Part shown: in pieces, positions 8,576 to 19,400 of the stretch | How the letters are laid out: each line of letters opens with the position of its first letter | Numbering within the stretch: the stretch's first letter is position 1 | Source of the DNA: DAIOSQ01 sp036752465 | GTDB taxonomy: Bacteria; Pseudomonadota; Gammaproteobacteria; Legionellales; Legionellaceae | Length of the DNA stretch: 23,327 nucleotides | Direction of reading: 5' to 3' | Assembly: GCA_036752465.1 (NCBI GenBank) | Contig: DAIOSQ010000011.1 | Coordinates: 1 to 23,327, forward strand | The notes under the pieces: model-generated | What the model was told of the DNA's origin: nothing | Databases searched by the model: none | The model's input: only the letters and a program-made list of their open reading frames with translations | Program-made: the position numbers and the translations under genes

Positions 8576-8916
8576 TGCGAGTGAACACGCAAGATGTACA
8601 TTTGTTTATCCGTGGGTAGAATCATATGTAACTGCTCAGTTGCAAATTGCTGCACACGTTCAGGTGTCTCTAGACTGGCTTGTTCCAGCAACAACTGCCC
8701 CCACTGCAATTCCAACTGATGCGCTTGCTGTTTTAAGGTCTCAAGTTGACCGCACAACATCCGTTGCAAATTGGTGGTGTAAATCACAACCAGTGCGCTC
8801 AAAAGCACCAGAATCAGCAAACCAAGTGGCACATAAGATTGTTTTGATACATGCATTTTATTCAGTGCGCCATCAAAAATATGGTATTGACTGATTTGTT
8901 TGGCTGCAGCGTTCAT
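8572..8916 (-). CDS. ftsL: Cell division protein FtsL
   Basis: Small bitopic divisome protein that pairs with FtsB and FtsQ and activates FtsWI. The product has 114 residues: a short cytoplasmic tail (about 1-28), one membrane segment (about 29-47, PLGLLILVLLSALVVIYTT), then a heptad-rich coiled coil (about 50-95, QLETLKQQAHQLELQ) and the conserved ending with MILPTDKQMYIL. Sequence conservation in FtsL is low, but size, topology and position between rsmH and ftsI make the call firm. It overlaps rsmH upstream and ftsI downstream by ATGA junctions, so the three are probably translated as a coupled block. Confidence 0.93.
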   Translation of the reverse strand: MNAAAKQISQYHIFDGALNKMHVSKQSYVPLGLLILVLLSALVVIYTTNLQRMLCGQLETLKQQAHQLELQWGQLLLEQASLETPERVQQFATEQLHMILPTDKQMYILRVHSQ

Positions 8917-9839
8917 GCTATTTTTTCTCCTATTCTCAATACCGCACTGCGTGATCGAATATTCTGCTTGACTTCTGCTTCACTGGCCTTGATGGCACCA
9001 TTGATTCGTCTAAAATTAGTTTGCAAGGCACTGGCCTTGATGGGCAACTCCTTAGGTAAAGGCACGCCTTGCTCCTGCAGGCGCATGAAGTGCTTGACCA
9101 GGCGATCTTCCAATGAATGAAAACTCAGCACCACCAACCGTCCTTGCGCAGCCAGTACCTCGAGACTTTGTTGCAAGCCTTGGGTTAAATCGTCCAGCTC
9201 GGCATTCACATGAATGCGTATCGCCTGAAAAACTCTGGTGGCTGGATGCTTATGTTTTTCCCACCTGGGATGAGCTTGTTTGACAATTTCCGCCAGCTGC
9301 GTGGTGGTTTCAATGGCAGTTGCTACGCGCGCACTGGCAATGGCCTGGGCGATGCGTTTGGCATACCGCTCCTCACCATATTCTTTGAATATCCATGTCA
9401 TATCGGCAACACTTGCTTGATTGATAAATTCCGCAGCCGTGAATGCCTGTGCGGTATTCATCCGCATATCCAACGGCCCATGCTGCATAAAACTAAACCC
9501 GCGTGCCGCCTCGTCCAATTGCGGCGAAGACACGCCCAAATCTAACAACACGCCATTGACTGCACCATACACCTGATGTGCCATCGCGACATTTTTTAAG
9601 TCTGCAAACGAGCCATGCACCATAGAAAATCGCGGATCGCTGGCCAAATGGGTTTGGGCGTAAGCAATCGCTGCCAGATCTTTATCGATGGCAATCAAGC
9701 GACCATCACTATTCAATCTCTTTAAAATCGCCAAGCTGTGGCCTCCACGGCCGAAGGTACCATCGATATAGATGCCATCTGCTTTGATAGACAAACCATC
9801 GACAGACTCTGTTAACAAAACCGATTGGTGCAACGACAT
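8913..9839 (-). CDS. rsmH: 16S rRNA m4C1402 methyltransferase RsmH (MraW)
   Basis: SAM-dependent enzyme that methylates N4 of C1402 in the ribosomal P-site. The 308-residue product is of usual length. It starts HQSVLLTESVDGL, followed by the SAM-binding loop GTFGRGGHS (about 27-35), then LLDLGVSSPQLDEAARGFSF and PLDMRMN, and near the end VLSFHSLEDRLVKHF, all RsmH hallmarks. The inserted helical domain between these motifs is present. It begins 11 bp after mraZ and overlaps ftsL by 4 bases. Confidence 0.97.
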   Translation of the reverse strand: MSLHQSVLLTESVDGLSIKADGIYIDGTFGRGGHSLAILKRLNSDGRLIAIDKDLAAIAYAQTHLASDPRFSMVHGSFADLKNVAMAHQVYGAVNGVLLDLGVSSPQLDEAARGFSFMQHGPLDMRMNTAQAFTAAEFINQASVADMTWIFKEYGEERYAKRIAQAIASARVATAIETTTQLAEIVKQAHPRWEKHKHPATRVFQAIRIHVNAELDDLTQGLQQSLEVLAAQGRLVVLSFHSLEDRLVKHFMRLQEQGVPLPKELPIKASALQTNFRRINGAIKASEAEVKQNIRSRSAVLRIGEKIA

Positions 9840-9850
9840 GACTTAACCCA

Positions 9851-10309
9851 TCATAAAGAAAACGTTTGCATTTCAGCAGGCAACCCACCATCGCTGGAGG
9901 CTTCATCGACCAACCATTGTTGCCTTTTAGCCTGCCACAATGTTTCACTCCATACTTCAAATTTGTTACCCTGACCTATCATTACCACCGATTTTTCTAA
10001 CGCAGCATGATCCCGTAACAATTGTGGGATCAAAATTCTGCCATTGGTATCCAGTTCAACATCCGTGGCATGCCCTATCAGCAAGCGTTGGATCCGTCTT
10101 GCTTGTGGATTAAAGCTGGGCAAACGTTGTAGGGCGTCTTCTATCAACTCCCAAGCTGCTTGTGGATACAACAACAAACAACGCTCTTCGGTATCTATGG
10201 TGATAACCATTGCACCTTCACCCCGTTGACCCAGCGCTTCACGATACCGCGTGGGTACCGCTAAACGCCCTTTGCCATCGATAGTAATTGCATTGATGCC
10301 ACGAAACAT
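9851..10309 (-). CDS. mraZ: Transcriptional regulator MraZ
   Basis: AbrB-fold DNA-binding protein that represses its own dcw operon by binding TGGGN repeats in the promoter. The 152-residue product contains the two expected DXXXR half-domains: DGKGR (11-15, within ITIDGKGRLAVPTRYR) and DTNGR (87-91, within VELDTNGRILIPQLLR). The ATG at 10309 gives the canonical MFRGINAITID start, although the ribosome site (GGTAG) is weak. It is the first gene of mraZ-rsmH-ftsL-ftsI-murE and has matching operator boxes just upstream. Confidence 0.97.
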   Translation of the reverse strand: MFRGINAITIDGKGRLAVPTRYREALGQRGEGAMVITIDTEERCLLLYPQAAWELIEDALQRLPSFNPQARRIQRLLIGHATDVELDTNGRILIPQLLRDHAALEKSVVMIGQGNKFEVWSETLWQAKRQQWLVDEASSDGGLPAEMQTFSL

Positions 10310-10317
10310 AATAGTCT

Positions 10318-10352
10318 ACCGAGTTGATCCCACAATTTCCCACTTTTTGTCA
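10318..10352 (-). promoter_or_regulatory. MraZ operator: TGGGN boxes with 10-bp period
   Basis: On the minus strand two perfect TGGGA boxes (10338-10342 and 10328-10332) are separated by exactly five bases. In the same 10-bp phase lie a degenerate TGACA (10348-10352) and TCGGT (10318-10322). This is the described MraZ box pattern, and it lies between the candidate -10 and the mraZ ATG, fitting autorepression. Confidence 0.8.
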
Positions 10353-10371
10353 TTTTATACCACTTTGATAC

Positions 10372-10401
10372 ACTATAGGAACATAATTTGCCATTCGTCA
10401 A
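10372..10401 (-). promoter_or_regulatory. Sigma70-like promoter of the mraZ (dcw) operon
   Basis: The minus strand shows TTGACG (10401-10396), an 18-bp spacer and TATAGT (10377-10372), about 60 bases before the mraZ ATG and just upstream of the MraZ boxes. A second possible -10, TATAAA, lies about 10 bases further down without a good -35. Confidence 0.65.
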
Positions 10402-10411
10402 GTGAATTAGC

Positions 10412-10446
10412 TTGTTATTGCGACAATCACGTGCAAACAATAACAA
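10412..10446. repeat. 9-bp inverted repeat upstream of the dcw promoter
   Basis: TTGTTATTG (10412-10420) and CAATAACAA (10438-10446) are perfect inverted copies around a 17-base loop. The repeat lies between the stop of the giant gene and the mraZ -35. It is AT-rich with no T-run, so it is either a regulator site or a weak 3' hairpin for the giant gene's mRNA. Confidence 0.4.
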
Positions 10447-10482
10447 TAAGGCACAAACGGGGTATGCGCCGTACCTGAACCC

Positions 10483-13400
10483 TCAAGCAAATAAACTAGG
10501 CCATTGTACTGACGGTAACCATGAGGTTGACTGTTGGGTTGTTTCGTTGTTTGTTGGCGGTATATCATCCTGCGCAAGCTGAAATGGATTGTTCTTTGGT
10601 TTAAAAAACCCATGATGATATTCAATCACAGCAGCTACGCCCGCCACAATGGGTATGGCCACTAACGGCCACAAACTTAAGGTCAAAAGAGCAATCTCCA
10701 CCGCGCAGATAGCGGTCTCAGCACAGATCATCATGACAATAGCTGCCATTGCTTGCAGCAACTCAAGCGTTGCTTCCTTGCCTATCATATCGATCCCAGT
10801 CTGTAGCAAAAAATTGCACATAAAAGGCACCACCGACCAAATATCAACCGTCCATTGAACCAAGTGACCTAGACAGTTCAACAAAAAACTCCAATCCCAG
10901 CTGCCAGCAGATTTGTCGGCAATGACCCGTTGTACCTCCTCAGAAAAATCTGCTGCAGGCATACTCGCCAAGTTTGCTATGACCGTGGTACAGGTTTGTT
11001 GGTCTGCACTGGCCAACACCTGCTGGAGTAAGACCGCATCTTGGCTCAGGTTAGCGCTTAAGAACCGACTCAAGTGCGCGCTTGATTGTGCACACATCCA
11101 TTCCGTAATATGGGTCAAGCCATATACTCGCAACATCTCAGCAAACACATGGCGCTCAGCTTCATCATCGCTAAGTTCCTTACTAATTGTTTGCCGCCAC
11201 TCAGCATCGCTGTAGTTGTATTCTGGATGCTCGCAGATATAGGCAAATGCTCTTTTTTGCATCGCAAGCGTCCGTGTGAAGCTTGTGCTATCACCGCCAT
11301 GTGTTTCACGGTTATTGCGCACATGTTGCTGGAAAAATTGTATTTTTTTCTCAGTGTCTTTATGCAACCAATTGAGCGGAATATCACCTTTATTCAACGA
11401 TTTAAACTCGCCGCTGAAGTAGCGCACCTGTTCTATCATATCCTGATACTGCCTCTTCTGCTCGATCCCCGCTGGCGGCTGACCTGCAAGCAGATCCATC
11501 GCCGTATTGCTGATCCACACATGGGCTTCAGGATAAGCTCTCAACTTAAGCGTCAGCTCATGCGCTTCCTGCTGACTTAAAATAGCACAATCAAGTGTAC
11601 CATCGGCTGCTTGCCTGAATAATAAGGCGTGTACCGGTTTGCAATAAGGCCCGAGAAAATTGTTCTGAAACCAGTGCGTTCTATAAAAATTGGAACTGGC
11701 ATAAATCGCACCAAACGTGGGTGCCGTACGATCAGCTGACTGACAAATCGCCGTCAATGATAAAAAATCATTTAATTTGCTATACACTTGTGTTCCAGGG
11801 GATAGCAACCATGGCAAATAGTGCGTGGGGATGTATTCAGTCCCGATGGGTTCAAGTTGTTGCTCTTGCTCTTGTTCTTGCTCTTGTTCTTGCTGCATTT
11901 CAAGCTGATTTTGTAACTCAACCTCGTTGGCTGCATCACCTCCAGCATTGCTGAGGTAAGTCGGTTCACATAACGGCCGCGCGGTCGCAATCATCTGATC
12001 TAATGCCGGTTGCAGCGCAGCAAACTCCTCCGGATTAATCGCCAGCAAGAAATCACGATGTTGCGTAAGCAATATTTCAGTAGACACCGATTCGGCAAGC
12101 TGCCCATATCGCTCAAAGAAATTGGTTTCATTCCCTATCTGCTCCACAAATAGTTGCTTATACTGCATAAACAACGCCTGTTTTTCACTAACCGTGGCAC
12201 ACCGCAGGATGCGTTGCAATACATGCGCCCGCAGATGATTGCTCATTTTGGCTTTGGTCGCCGCAAAATTATCGCGCTTCCATTGTTGTTCTTGATTCTG
12301 CCGCATCATGTCAACCACTTGCAGGAGCGAGTAATCTTGCATGCTTGCCGGCACAATCACTTCAATACCTTGATCATTGGCGAAATCACGCATACGCATC
12401 ACACCTTGCAAAAAGCTTTGCAATGGGGTGTAAGGGTCGATCACCGCCAGCGCCTTAGCCGATACGCACTGTTTTAGATCAGTCCCTGTGGTATGGTCTT
12501 GATCGTAATAACTAAACCGCTGCGCCGGGCCACAACCCAGGACACGATCAATCATCTCAGGATCACTGCTATTCAGGACTATCGGTTTGTTACCTGCTGC
12601 GGTGTTTAAAGCACATAGCTGATTGTCAGCATTGAAAAACATGACATATGTGAGCTTGGATTGCGATCGTTGTAAATACTCTGCCAAAGCGTAGGCAATT
12701 TTGACGTTCGGTTCGCCTTTAAAAACTGCACAAATATCCATAATTGCATGCACGTCGCGACGACCATCCAACATCTGCCGCAGCAACACATCCAGCGACG
12801 CCAGCATATCAATCCCGCGAATCTCAGTTGCTTTGCTGACCAAACGATCGATAATAAACCCGTTGGTTGCCGGAAAAAGTTGCGCATTAAATTGCAAGCG
12901 CGGATGCCAGGTAGTGTTGGAATCTGGGGTACCCGTCAGCCCTTGACAGCTGCGATATATCTCCACATGTGTATGCGCATTGCTAGAAAGGATTTCAGGA
13001 ATATAGGCTTGTTTGGGTAGAATTTCGTCCAGGAGCACGCGAGAGATCAAGGGTTGGTGCGGTTGACATGCCGCAAATAGCTCATGACGAGTCGCTTCAT
13101 TCTCTAAAGCAATACCACTCAATGTATAGCCAGCTGGCAGCAATGGGTTAAATGCTACACCAGTTGGCGTATCGTCGATGCTTCTCAGCCAAGGCATTTT
13201 TACCAGTTCTGAGCGCGCGACGTCCTGAGTTTTAGCCAAATAATTGTGCAAAACCTCTGTTGGTATGCCCTGTTTCTTCACCATTTGGATGGTAAAGTTC
13301 ATCGCTTCGCGGTGATTGGCGAAACGACTACGCTCACTGGGGACATTGTTCGCCATATACGGTATGGCAATATTTGCTATAGGATCCTGATGAGACGCGC

Positions 13401-16400
13401 CATAGTGTTCGTTTAGATTGCGCCGCAAGGTTAAAGGCAATAGCTGACTAAGTTGCTCTTTATAACGCGCCAACAGATTGCGCACCTTAGGATCACACGC
13501 TGTAAGCCGGGTTATGATTGCCTTGCTACCCGCCGTGGAAATGTTCAATAAATAATCGCGCAACCCGCAGTACTCATCATCTGTGAGGCCCCCTAGTTGG
13601 TTTAGCTCAGGCCGCAATGGACTGTCTGCATGCGACAACAGCACCTGCGCCAATTGCTGCAAAACAGTTTGCCAAGCCGCATCTGTGGTCAACAATTGAT
13701 TATTCAACAGCAAATCATGCATGGTCTGTTGGCCGGGTTGCCCCAACGGTACTTTTGCAAAAAAGTCGTACAACTCAATGGTTTTCTTGATCACTTCAGG
13801 CGCGATCGATTGCGGATCCCCCAGCGTGTAATTGAGCTTTTTCTTTAATAACAAGGCTTGATGCACTTCATCCAGCACCGCATCCGCGCGGGTACGAAAC
13901 AACTGTACCAGCTTATCCACACCGGCGACTTGCTTTTCCCAAATCGCATGCGCATTCAAAGTGACCGGTTGCCGTTGGGACAACAATTCAAGATATTTTA
14001 GCTCCAGCGATTGCACCGCATCGCCAGTGGTCACCACATACCCTTTGCGCACAATGACATCGGTTAAACGCTCATACAAAAATTCCAGACTTTCTGGGGT
14101 GCAGCGTGTTTCTCGGCTAAATGCAAACGCAAACACACCTTGATCAAATAATCGCCCTGAGGTGTCCGCAAGATCGGCATAATTGGTTTGCAATAGCCCC
14201 TGCGGCACTTCCACCACCACCAAGTTGCGACCATTCGCTTTGCCTTTGGCCATAGCCGGCAATACGACTTTTGATTTGCCGCCACCCATAATGATTTTTT
14301 CGACGATATCAGGGTAAGCATCTGCGGCGGTCGTTCGCAACAAACGACTCAGCGCAGCTTTTTGCTGTGGCCGCAACAAAACTTTTTCATGGTACTGGAA
14401 AATTGCCAATTGCGGTTCGTTGCTATAATCGACCAGATCTTGAGTCAGCAGTTCATGTGCCACTGTTTGCATCTCAGTTACTGAGGAATTATCGCACAGC
14501 TTTGGCAGGTTATCGACCAAACGCTGCAACGCATATTGGCGATTGCTGGCTGCAACCCACGAGCCAATCATATCATGCAAGGACTTAATCTGCGCATCTG
14601 CCAAACCGGTCGCTAGGCGATATTGCGCGCGATCGGCTTGGCCATAGAGCACCAACAATTGTGCTGGGCTGAGCTGGGCACGGATGCCACTGCTCAGCAA
14701 TAAGTCCTTATAAACCTCACGGATAGGGCTGCTGGCATGCTCCAGATAACCGCTGTTGGCTAAATTCAGTGCGTCAGCTTGCAGAGCTTCCGCGCGTTGC
14801 TTAAGGTCAGCCAGCAAGCGCTGAGCTTGTTTCAGCAACTCTGTCCGAACTGAATGCTTGCACAACATCTTAGCCGCCTGTTCTTTCATCGCTTGCAACG
14901 CAGCCGCTTGCTGCCGCCCTGCCTGCAACTCAGCCTCAAAAGTATCCACCGCAACACTCGGTGCTGCGCCATACCGCGCGGCTTGTTCACGGTAAATCTT
15001 AGCTTCAGTTTGATCGATCGAACAGCGCGATACCAAGGTCTCGAATGCATAACCCTGCAAATCAATCAGTAAATTTGTGCTATTAATGGGCTCTACGGAC
15101 AAAATATTGGCTGCTAAAGTTTCCTTGGAGATTGGCATACACGCACCCAAACGATCCGCCAATTCGTACACTTGGATCAACGGATTTGGCAAGCTTGCCG
15201 CGATTGCCAACAACCGATTTAAGTCACATTTTGTCTCTATCTCCCAGGACTGCCAGCGCCATGTTAGCAGCGACAGCAACAGCTGTGGACCCAAGCATAC
15301 TGCCCATTTGAGCAGACAAGCCAAATCATAGATAGGCTGAAAAGTAAACGCCAAGTGTTTAATAAATGGCCCGAACCAGACATCTATACGATACAATAGA
15401 TTACACAAGTAGTGCATTTGAGTTTGCTTATCTGGTTGCACATGGCGATGGCATAGCAAATACGCATAACAAAAATCAACCAATTTCTGGCGCTGCAGCG
15501 GATCAGACGCGGTCAACAACAGTTTTAAATAAATCGTAACATGGGATGTAAAGCTTGCCTCACCCATATCTAGGTGCAAGCAATTCATGGCGTCCCTTAG
15601 CTCAGATTCGCAGGTCGCTATCGATATATCATACGTGATTTCTGCTACATTCGCGGTCACCTGTGCAGCCACCTTAGGTGCAAGGGTTAAATCAATGGCT
15701 TTTAATACCACCTCACTGTCGTGCGCGCGCACATATTTTGTCTCAATTAGCACCCTTTCTATCTCACTCAAGCGCTGCGCATACGCGGCTGGTAGCTGGC
15801 CGTCTCCGCCGCGGCACGCCTCTATCGCCGCAGCCTCTTGCATGAGCATCTTGAGTCTAAGCGCTTCGCGCGCATATCCGAGCGCGCCTATGGCCTTGGG
15901 AGCGGGGCCGGGTAAGTTATAGATGTAATACTCTAGCAAGTGACGTTGTTCTTCATCGCTTAGACAAAAATTATGCAACATATCGCGTTGCATGCTTTGA
16001 TAGCGCCTAAAGCGTTCGTAAATTTTTTCATTGAGTTGATCATAAAACTGCTTTGTTTGTCGGCGCTTAGCATTGTTATAAAAACCATCAGCAGTGTGCT
16101 TATCAAATATCTCCCCAGGAAAGACGATGTCTCGCTTTTCTGGGCTTAGCGCACGTACCAACATCGCCAAAGCTTTTAACTGGCAGGCCACATAAGGCGG
16201 CGTATCAAACGCTGCGTCTTTAATCCCAGTGTCAGGCAATACCAGCGGTAACTCGTCGATAATCAGTTGTAAACCGGCAACTTCTGCAGCGGTGCCTTGC
16301 AAGCCACCCAGGCGTTTGGCAGCATAATCTAAGGTTTGCCAAGCCAATTCTGGTTGATGGCTACCCAAATATAGATAACACAAGTACAGCGCATCCTCAG

Positions 16401-19400
16401 CATTAGGTGCCTGGGGTAACCCTTGCTCATCCAGGCGAAAAACCTTGTATGTTTCCAGATCAGTATATTTCCATAATTTGGCCTGCTCACGAGATATTTC
16501 TTCCTTCTCCACGCCCTGGTCTAAAATCGCTCGCGCCTTCTCTGCCTGTGTATCTTGCGTGGCATGATAAAATTCAGATGTTGCCGCCAGTTTGTCTCGG
16601 GCTATAAACGGCTGCATTGCAATAAAGCAATAGCGCTGTTGACTGATCTCATCTACAAATAGCAACGCAGCAACCTCAGGCAGCATGGCCAATCGCCTGG
16701 GTGCCTGCAACCCTTCATCTAAGAGTAAGCGGGCGCTGGGCTGATTTGCTAAGCAGTATTGCCAAGTTTCGGCACTCGAAATTAACCCAGAGGATACCCC
16801 CATAACGGTGCTGTTGCTGGTGCCGTGTTGACACGCGCGCAGTGTCAGTCCATATCGCGGCAACTCAATGTGAGCGGTTGCATCACGGTGCCTAAAAACA
16901 GTCACAAACTCCGGCGCTTCAAACGCCGCAACGATCTGCTTTAACCAGCTTCCTTTAGGACACAATGCGTAACCATTCTCAAAACCATCGCCATCAAGCT
17001 GTTTAAGCCGCTGACTTTGGTCATCATAGTGGTAAATCGGGCGTTGGTTTTGTGTGATAACAAACGCCTTGCTTGTGCTTGTCGCTATCCATATATAGCG
17101 GTCACGCTCTTTTAAGACATCCGGTATATTGCAATGAAAAGTCCATCTTTGCATGTCCTCTTGACTATACAGCACATACCATTGCGTTTGTCCATTCACA
17201 GTCCACTGCTTGTGCAGACAGTGTTCAGACTTATCATAACGCAACTGCGTATGGGTATCACCCAATTCATACATCTCATCATCTAACTTCGCAAAACATA
17301 AGTCTGGAATCTTCAGCATGGGATAGAGCTCGCGTATGGCTTGCTCAACGTCCAGCGGGGTGATCATCCGCGCCGCATTTTTTTCATTAAAAATCAAACC
17401 ACGCCGCAGATCTAGCACATAACACTTACGTGCGCCTTCTTGCGTAAGTATGAACATCGCATATTGGAGATGTGCAAGCTCACGCCAAAACTCCGCTTCC
17501 TGGCACAGTTCACGGACTACCAGCTGCACGCTATCTGCTAAGCATTGCGGGACACATTGTTCAATCATACGTATAAAATCATGCTTTCGACACTCGAGGT
17601 CAACACGGCTTGCGGTATCGAGAGCAGATTCAACATTCGAGCACAAGTTCATATAAAAATAGGACAGCATGGCCTGTTCTAGATAGGCTTGCCGAGTTGG
17701 CAAATCGAGCATGCGATCATCGGCCCGCAACAACCCAACAATACTGAAAAAACGGTAATGATGTAAAGATGCCGTGATCGCCATCCTATGGTTGCTGTTC
17801 GCTTGCAAAAGCCCTGACAAACGATTCACTAGCGGAGACATAATATCCAGCGCGGCTGTCGGTTCCAGCTGCACTGCGTAATCATAAACCAGATAGGCAA
17901 TCCGCAAAAAAGGAATCGATTCCGCGGTGCAGGGAGCATGCATGGCATGATAATTCAGACCGTCCTGTACAAAGCGGTCAACCAACGCCAGCACCTGTGT
18001 GCGATTGCGACGCATGTCATTCAATAAAAGACCCGGTTCGAACAGGTTGGCCTCTAGGTAACACTGGTAATCTGGTATGGCTAACTTATCCAAAAAAACA
18101 CGAAAATAATGGAGCGTTTGCTTGATTTGTAGGGCGCGAGCGTTGCGCAACTGGTACAGTTGACGGCCTGCGACCACGCCTGCACGCAGAGCTTTATCTG
18201 CCATCGTCGCTGCTGGGCGCAGCTGAATCTGATTGTCAGACTCACGGGTTGTTTCATAAGTAGGATTTGAGGTTAGGGCTGCTGCGCAAACTCGCGAGTC
18301 AACAGTATATTTACTGAAGTCACAATCCCAAACATAATGAAACGCAAAAAACCATGAGTCCTTCACGTTGCAGTCATACGGCACGGCGTACCTAGGTTTT
18401 TTTATATCAATTTGCAGCGCTTTGCTACGCTGGTTAAATTGTATAATGCTGCCATCATCTAAGTGCCTCTGCCAGTCAATAATCGGCGAAAAAATTGTCC
18501 TCTCTAAAAGACACTGATTAAAAAATATTCTAAGTAATGGCTCCTCAGCTGCTTCTAATAGCTGAGTAGAATATACATACCACGCCTGGCAATTAAAAGA
18601 ACGTACAAAATCATTAATATATTGTGCCTCTGGATCGCTATTCCAGCTATATCGTGCTTGCAGTGTTTGTTCTATTGCTGGTTCAGATTTTATAATGCTA
18701 CAGTAATAAGCAATCTTATGCGCCAGGGTTGGTGGCTCTCGAGCAGGCTCACTGGCGTAAAGCGTTTGAATTTCTTTTAAGCGCCGGTCTAGTGACGGAT
18801 CATTGGTAGCCAACTTAGGACTACTTTTAGCCAGACCTGCAAACATTTTATTGGCGGCAAAAGTCACCCCATGGTGCAGCATGGGTGCGGTATAATTGCC
18901 CCATTTAGCCAAGCGGTTCTGTGTATAATCCAATACACTGCTTGCCAGCAAATGCACCACAAAACTTTTGGGCAAGCTAGCCACTCGTACAATGCCACGA
19001 CCAGCCTGCTGATATCGTGCGAGTAACTCTTGTATATACTGATAAAACTCATACTGGTTTTCCGCCGTGATGACATCATAAAAAGATAGCCGCTCTGAGA
19101 AGCGCCCAGCTGGCGGAAGTGGAAATTGTACAAATAGCTGCTCCACAATATCCAGCACGTCTGCGTACTGCTGACTGTCTTGTAGTGCTCGACACTCAGC
19201 AAGCAGTCGCACAATTTCCAACAATAAATTTCCATTCTTATCGAACTGCGCTGGCTTTGGCGACAGCTGAAGGTGTTGTATAGGATTGTTTTGCCTGGTG
19301 TGATCGTCAGTCGGGATAACCGGCGGCCAGCTGCAATCACGTAGTTGGAACAATCCGGCATTAAGCGCGCGGCTATTAGGTACGATGGCTTGCGCCATCG

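Noticed and set aside
11086..11580. A 164-codon plus-strand frame, and many other plus-strand frames, inside the giant gene
   Set aside because: They are antisense shadows of a continuous 3,328-codon frame with recognisable motifs. They lack convincing ribosome sites and family features.
11857..11895. The short tandem repeat as a CRISPR-like or mobile feature
   Set aside because: It is a codon-level Gln-Glu repeat within a coding frame, with no spacers. No CRISPR array, transposase or IS end was seen anywhere in the window.
13860..14290. Possibility that the giant protein is a SecA paralogue, since it has a Walker A and a DE-box
   Set aside because: The P-loop is GGGKS rather than GEGKT, the DE-box is DEVH followed by DUF3638-type sequence, and no SecA preprotein-binding or SEC-C features occur.
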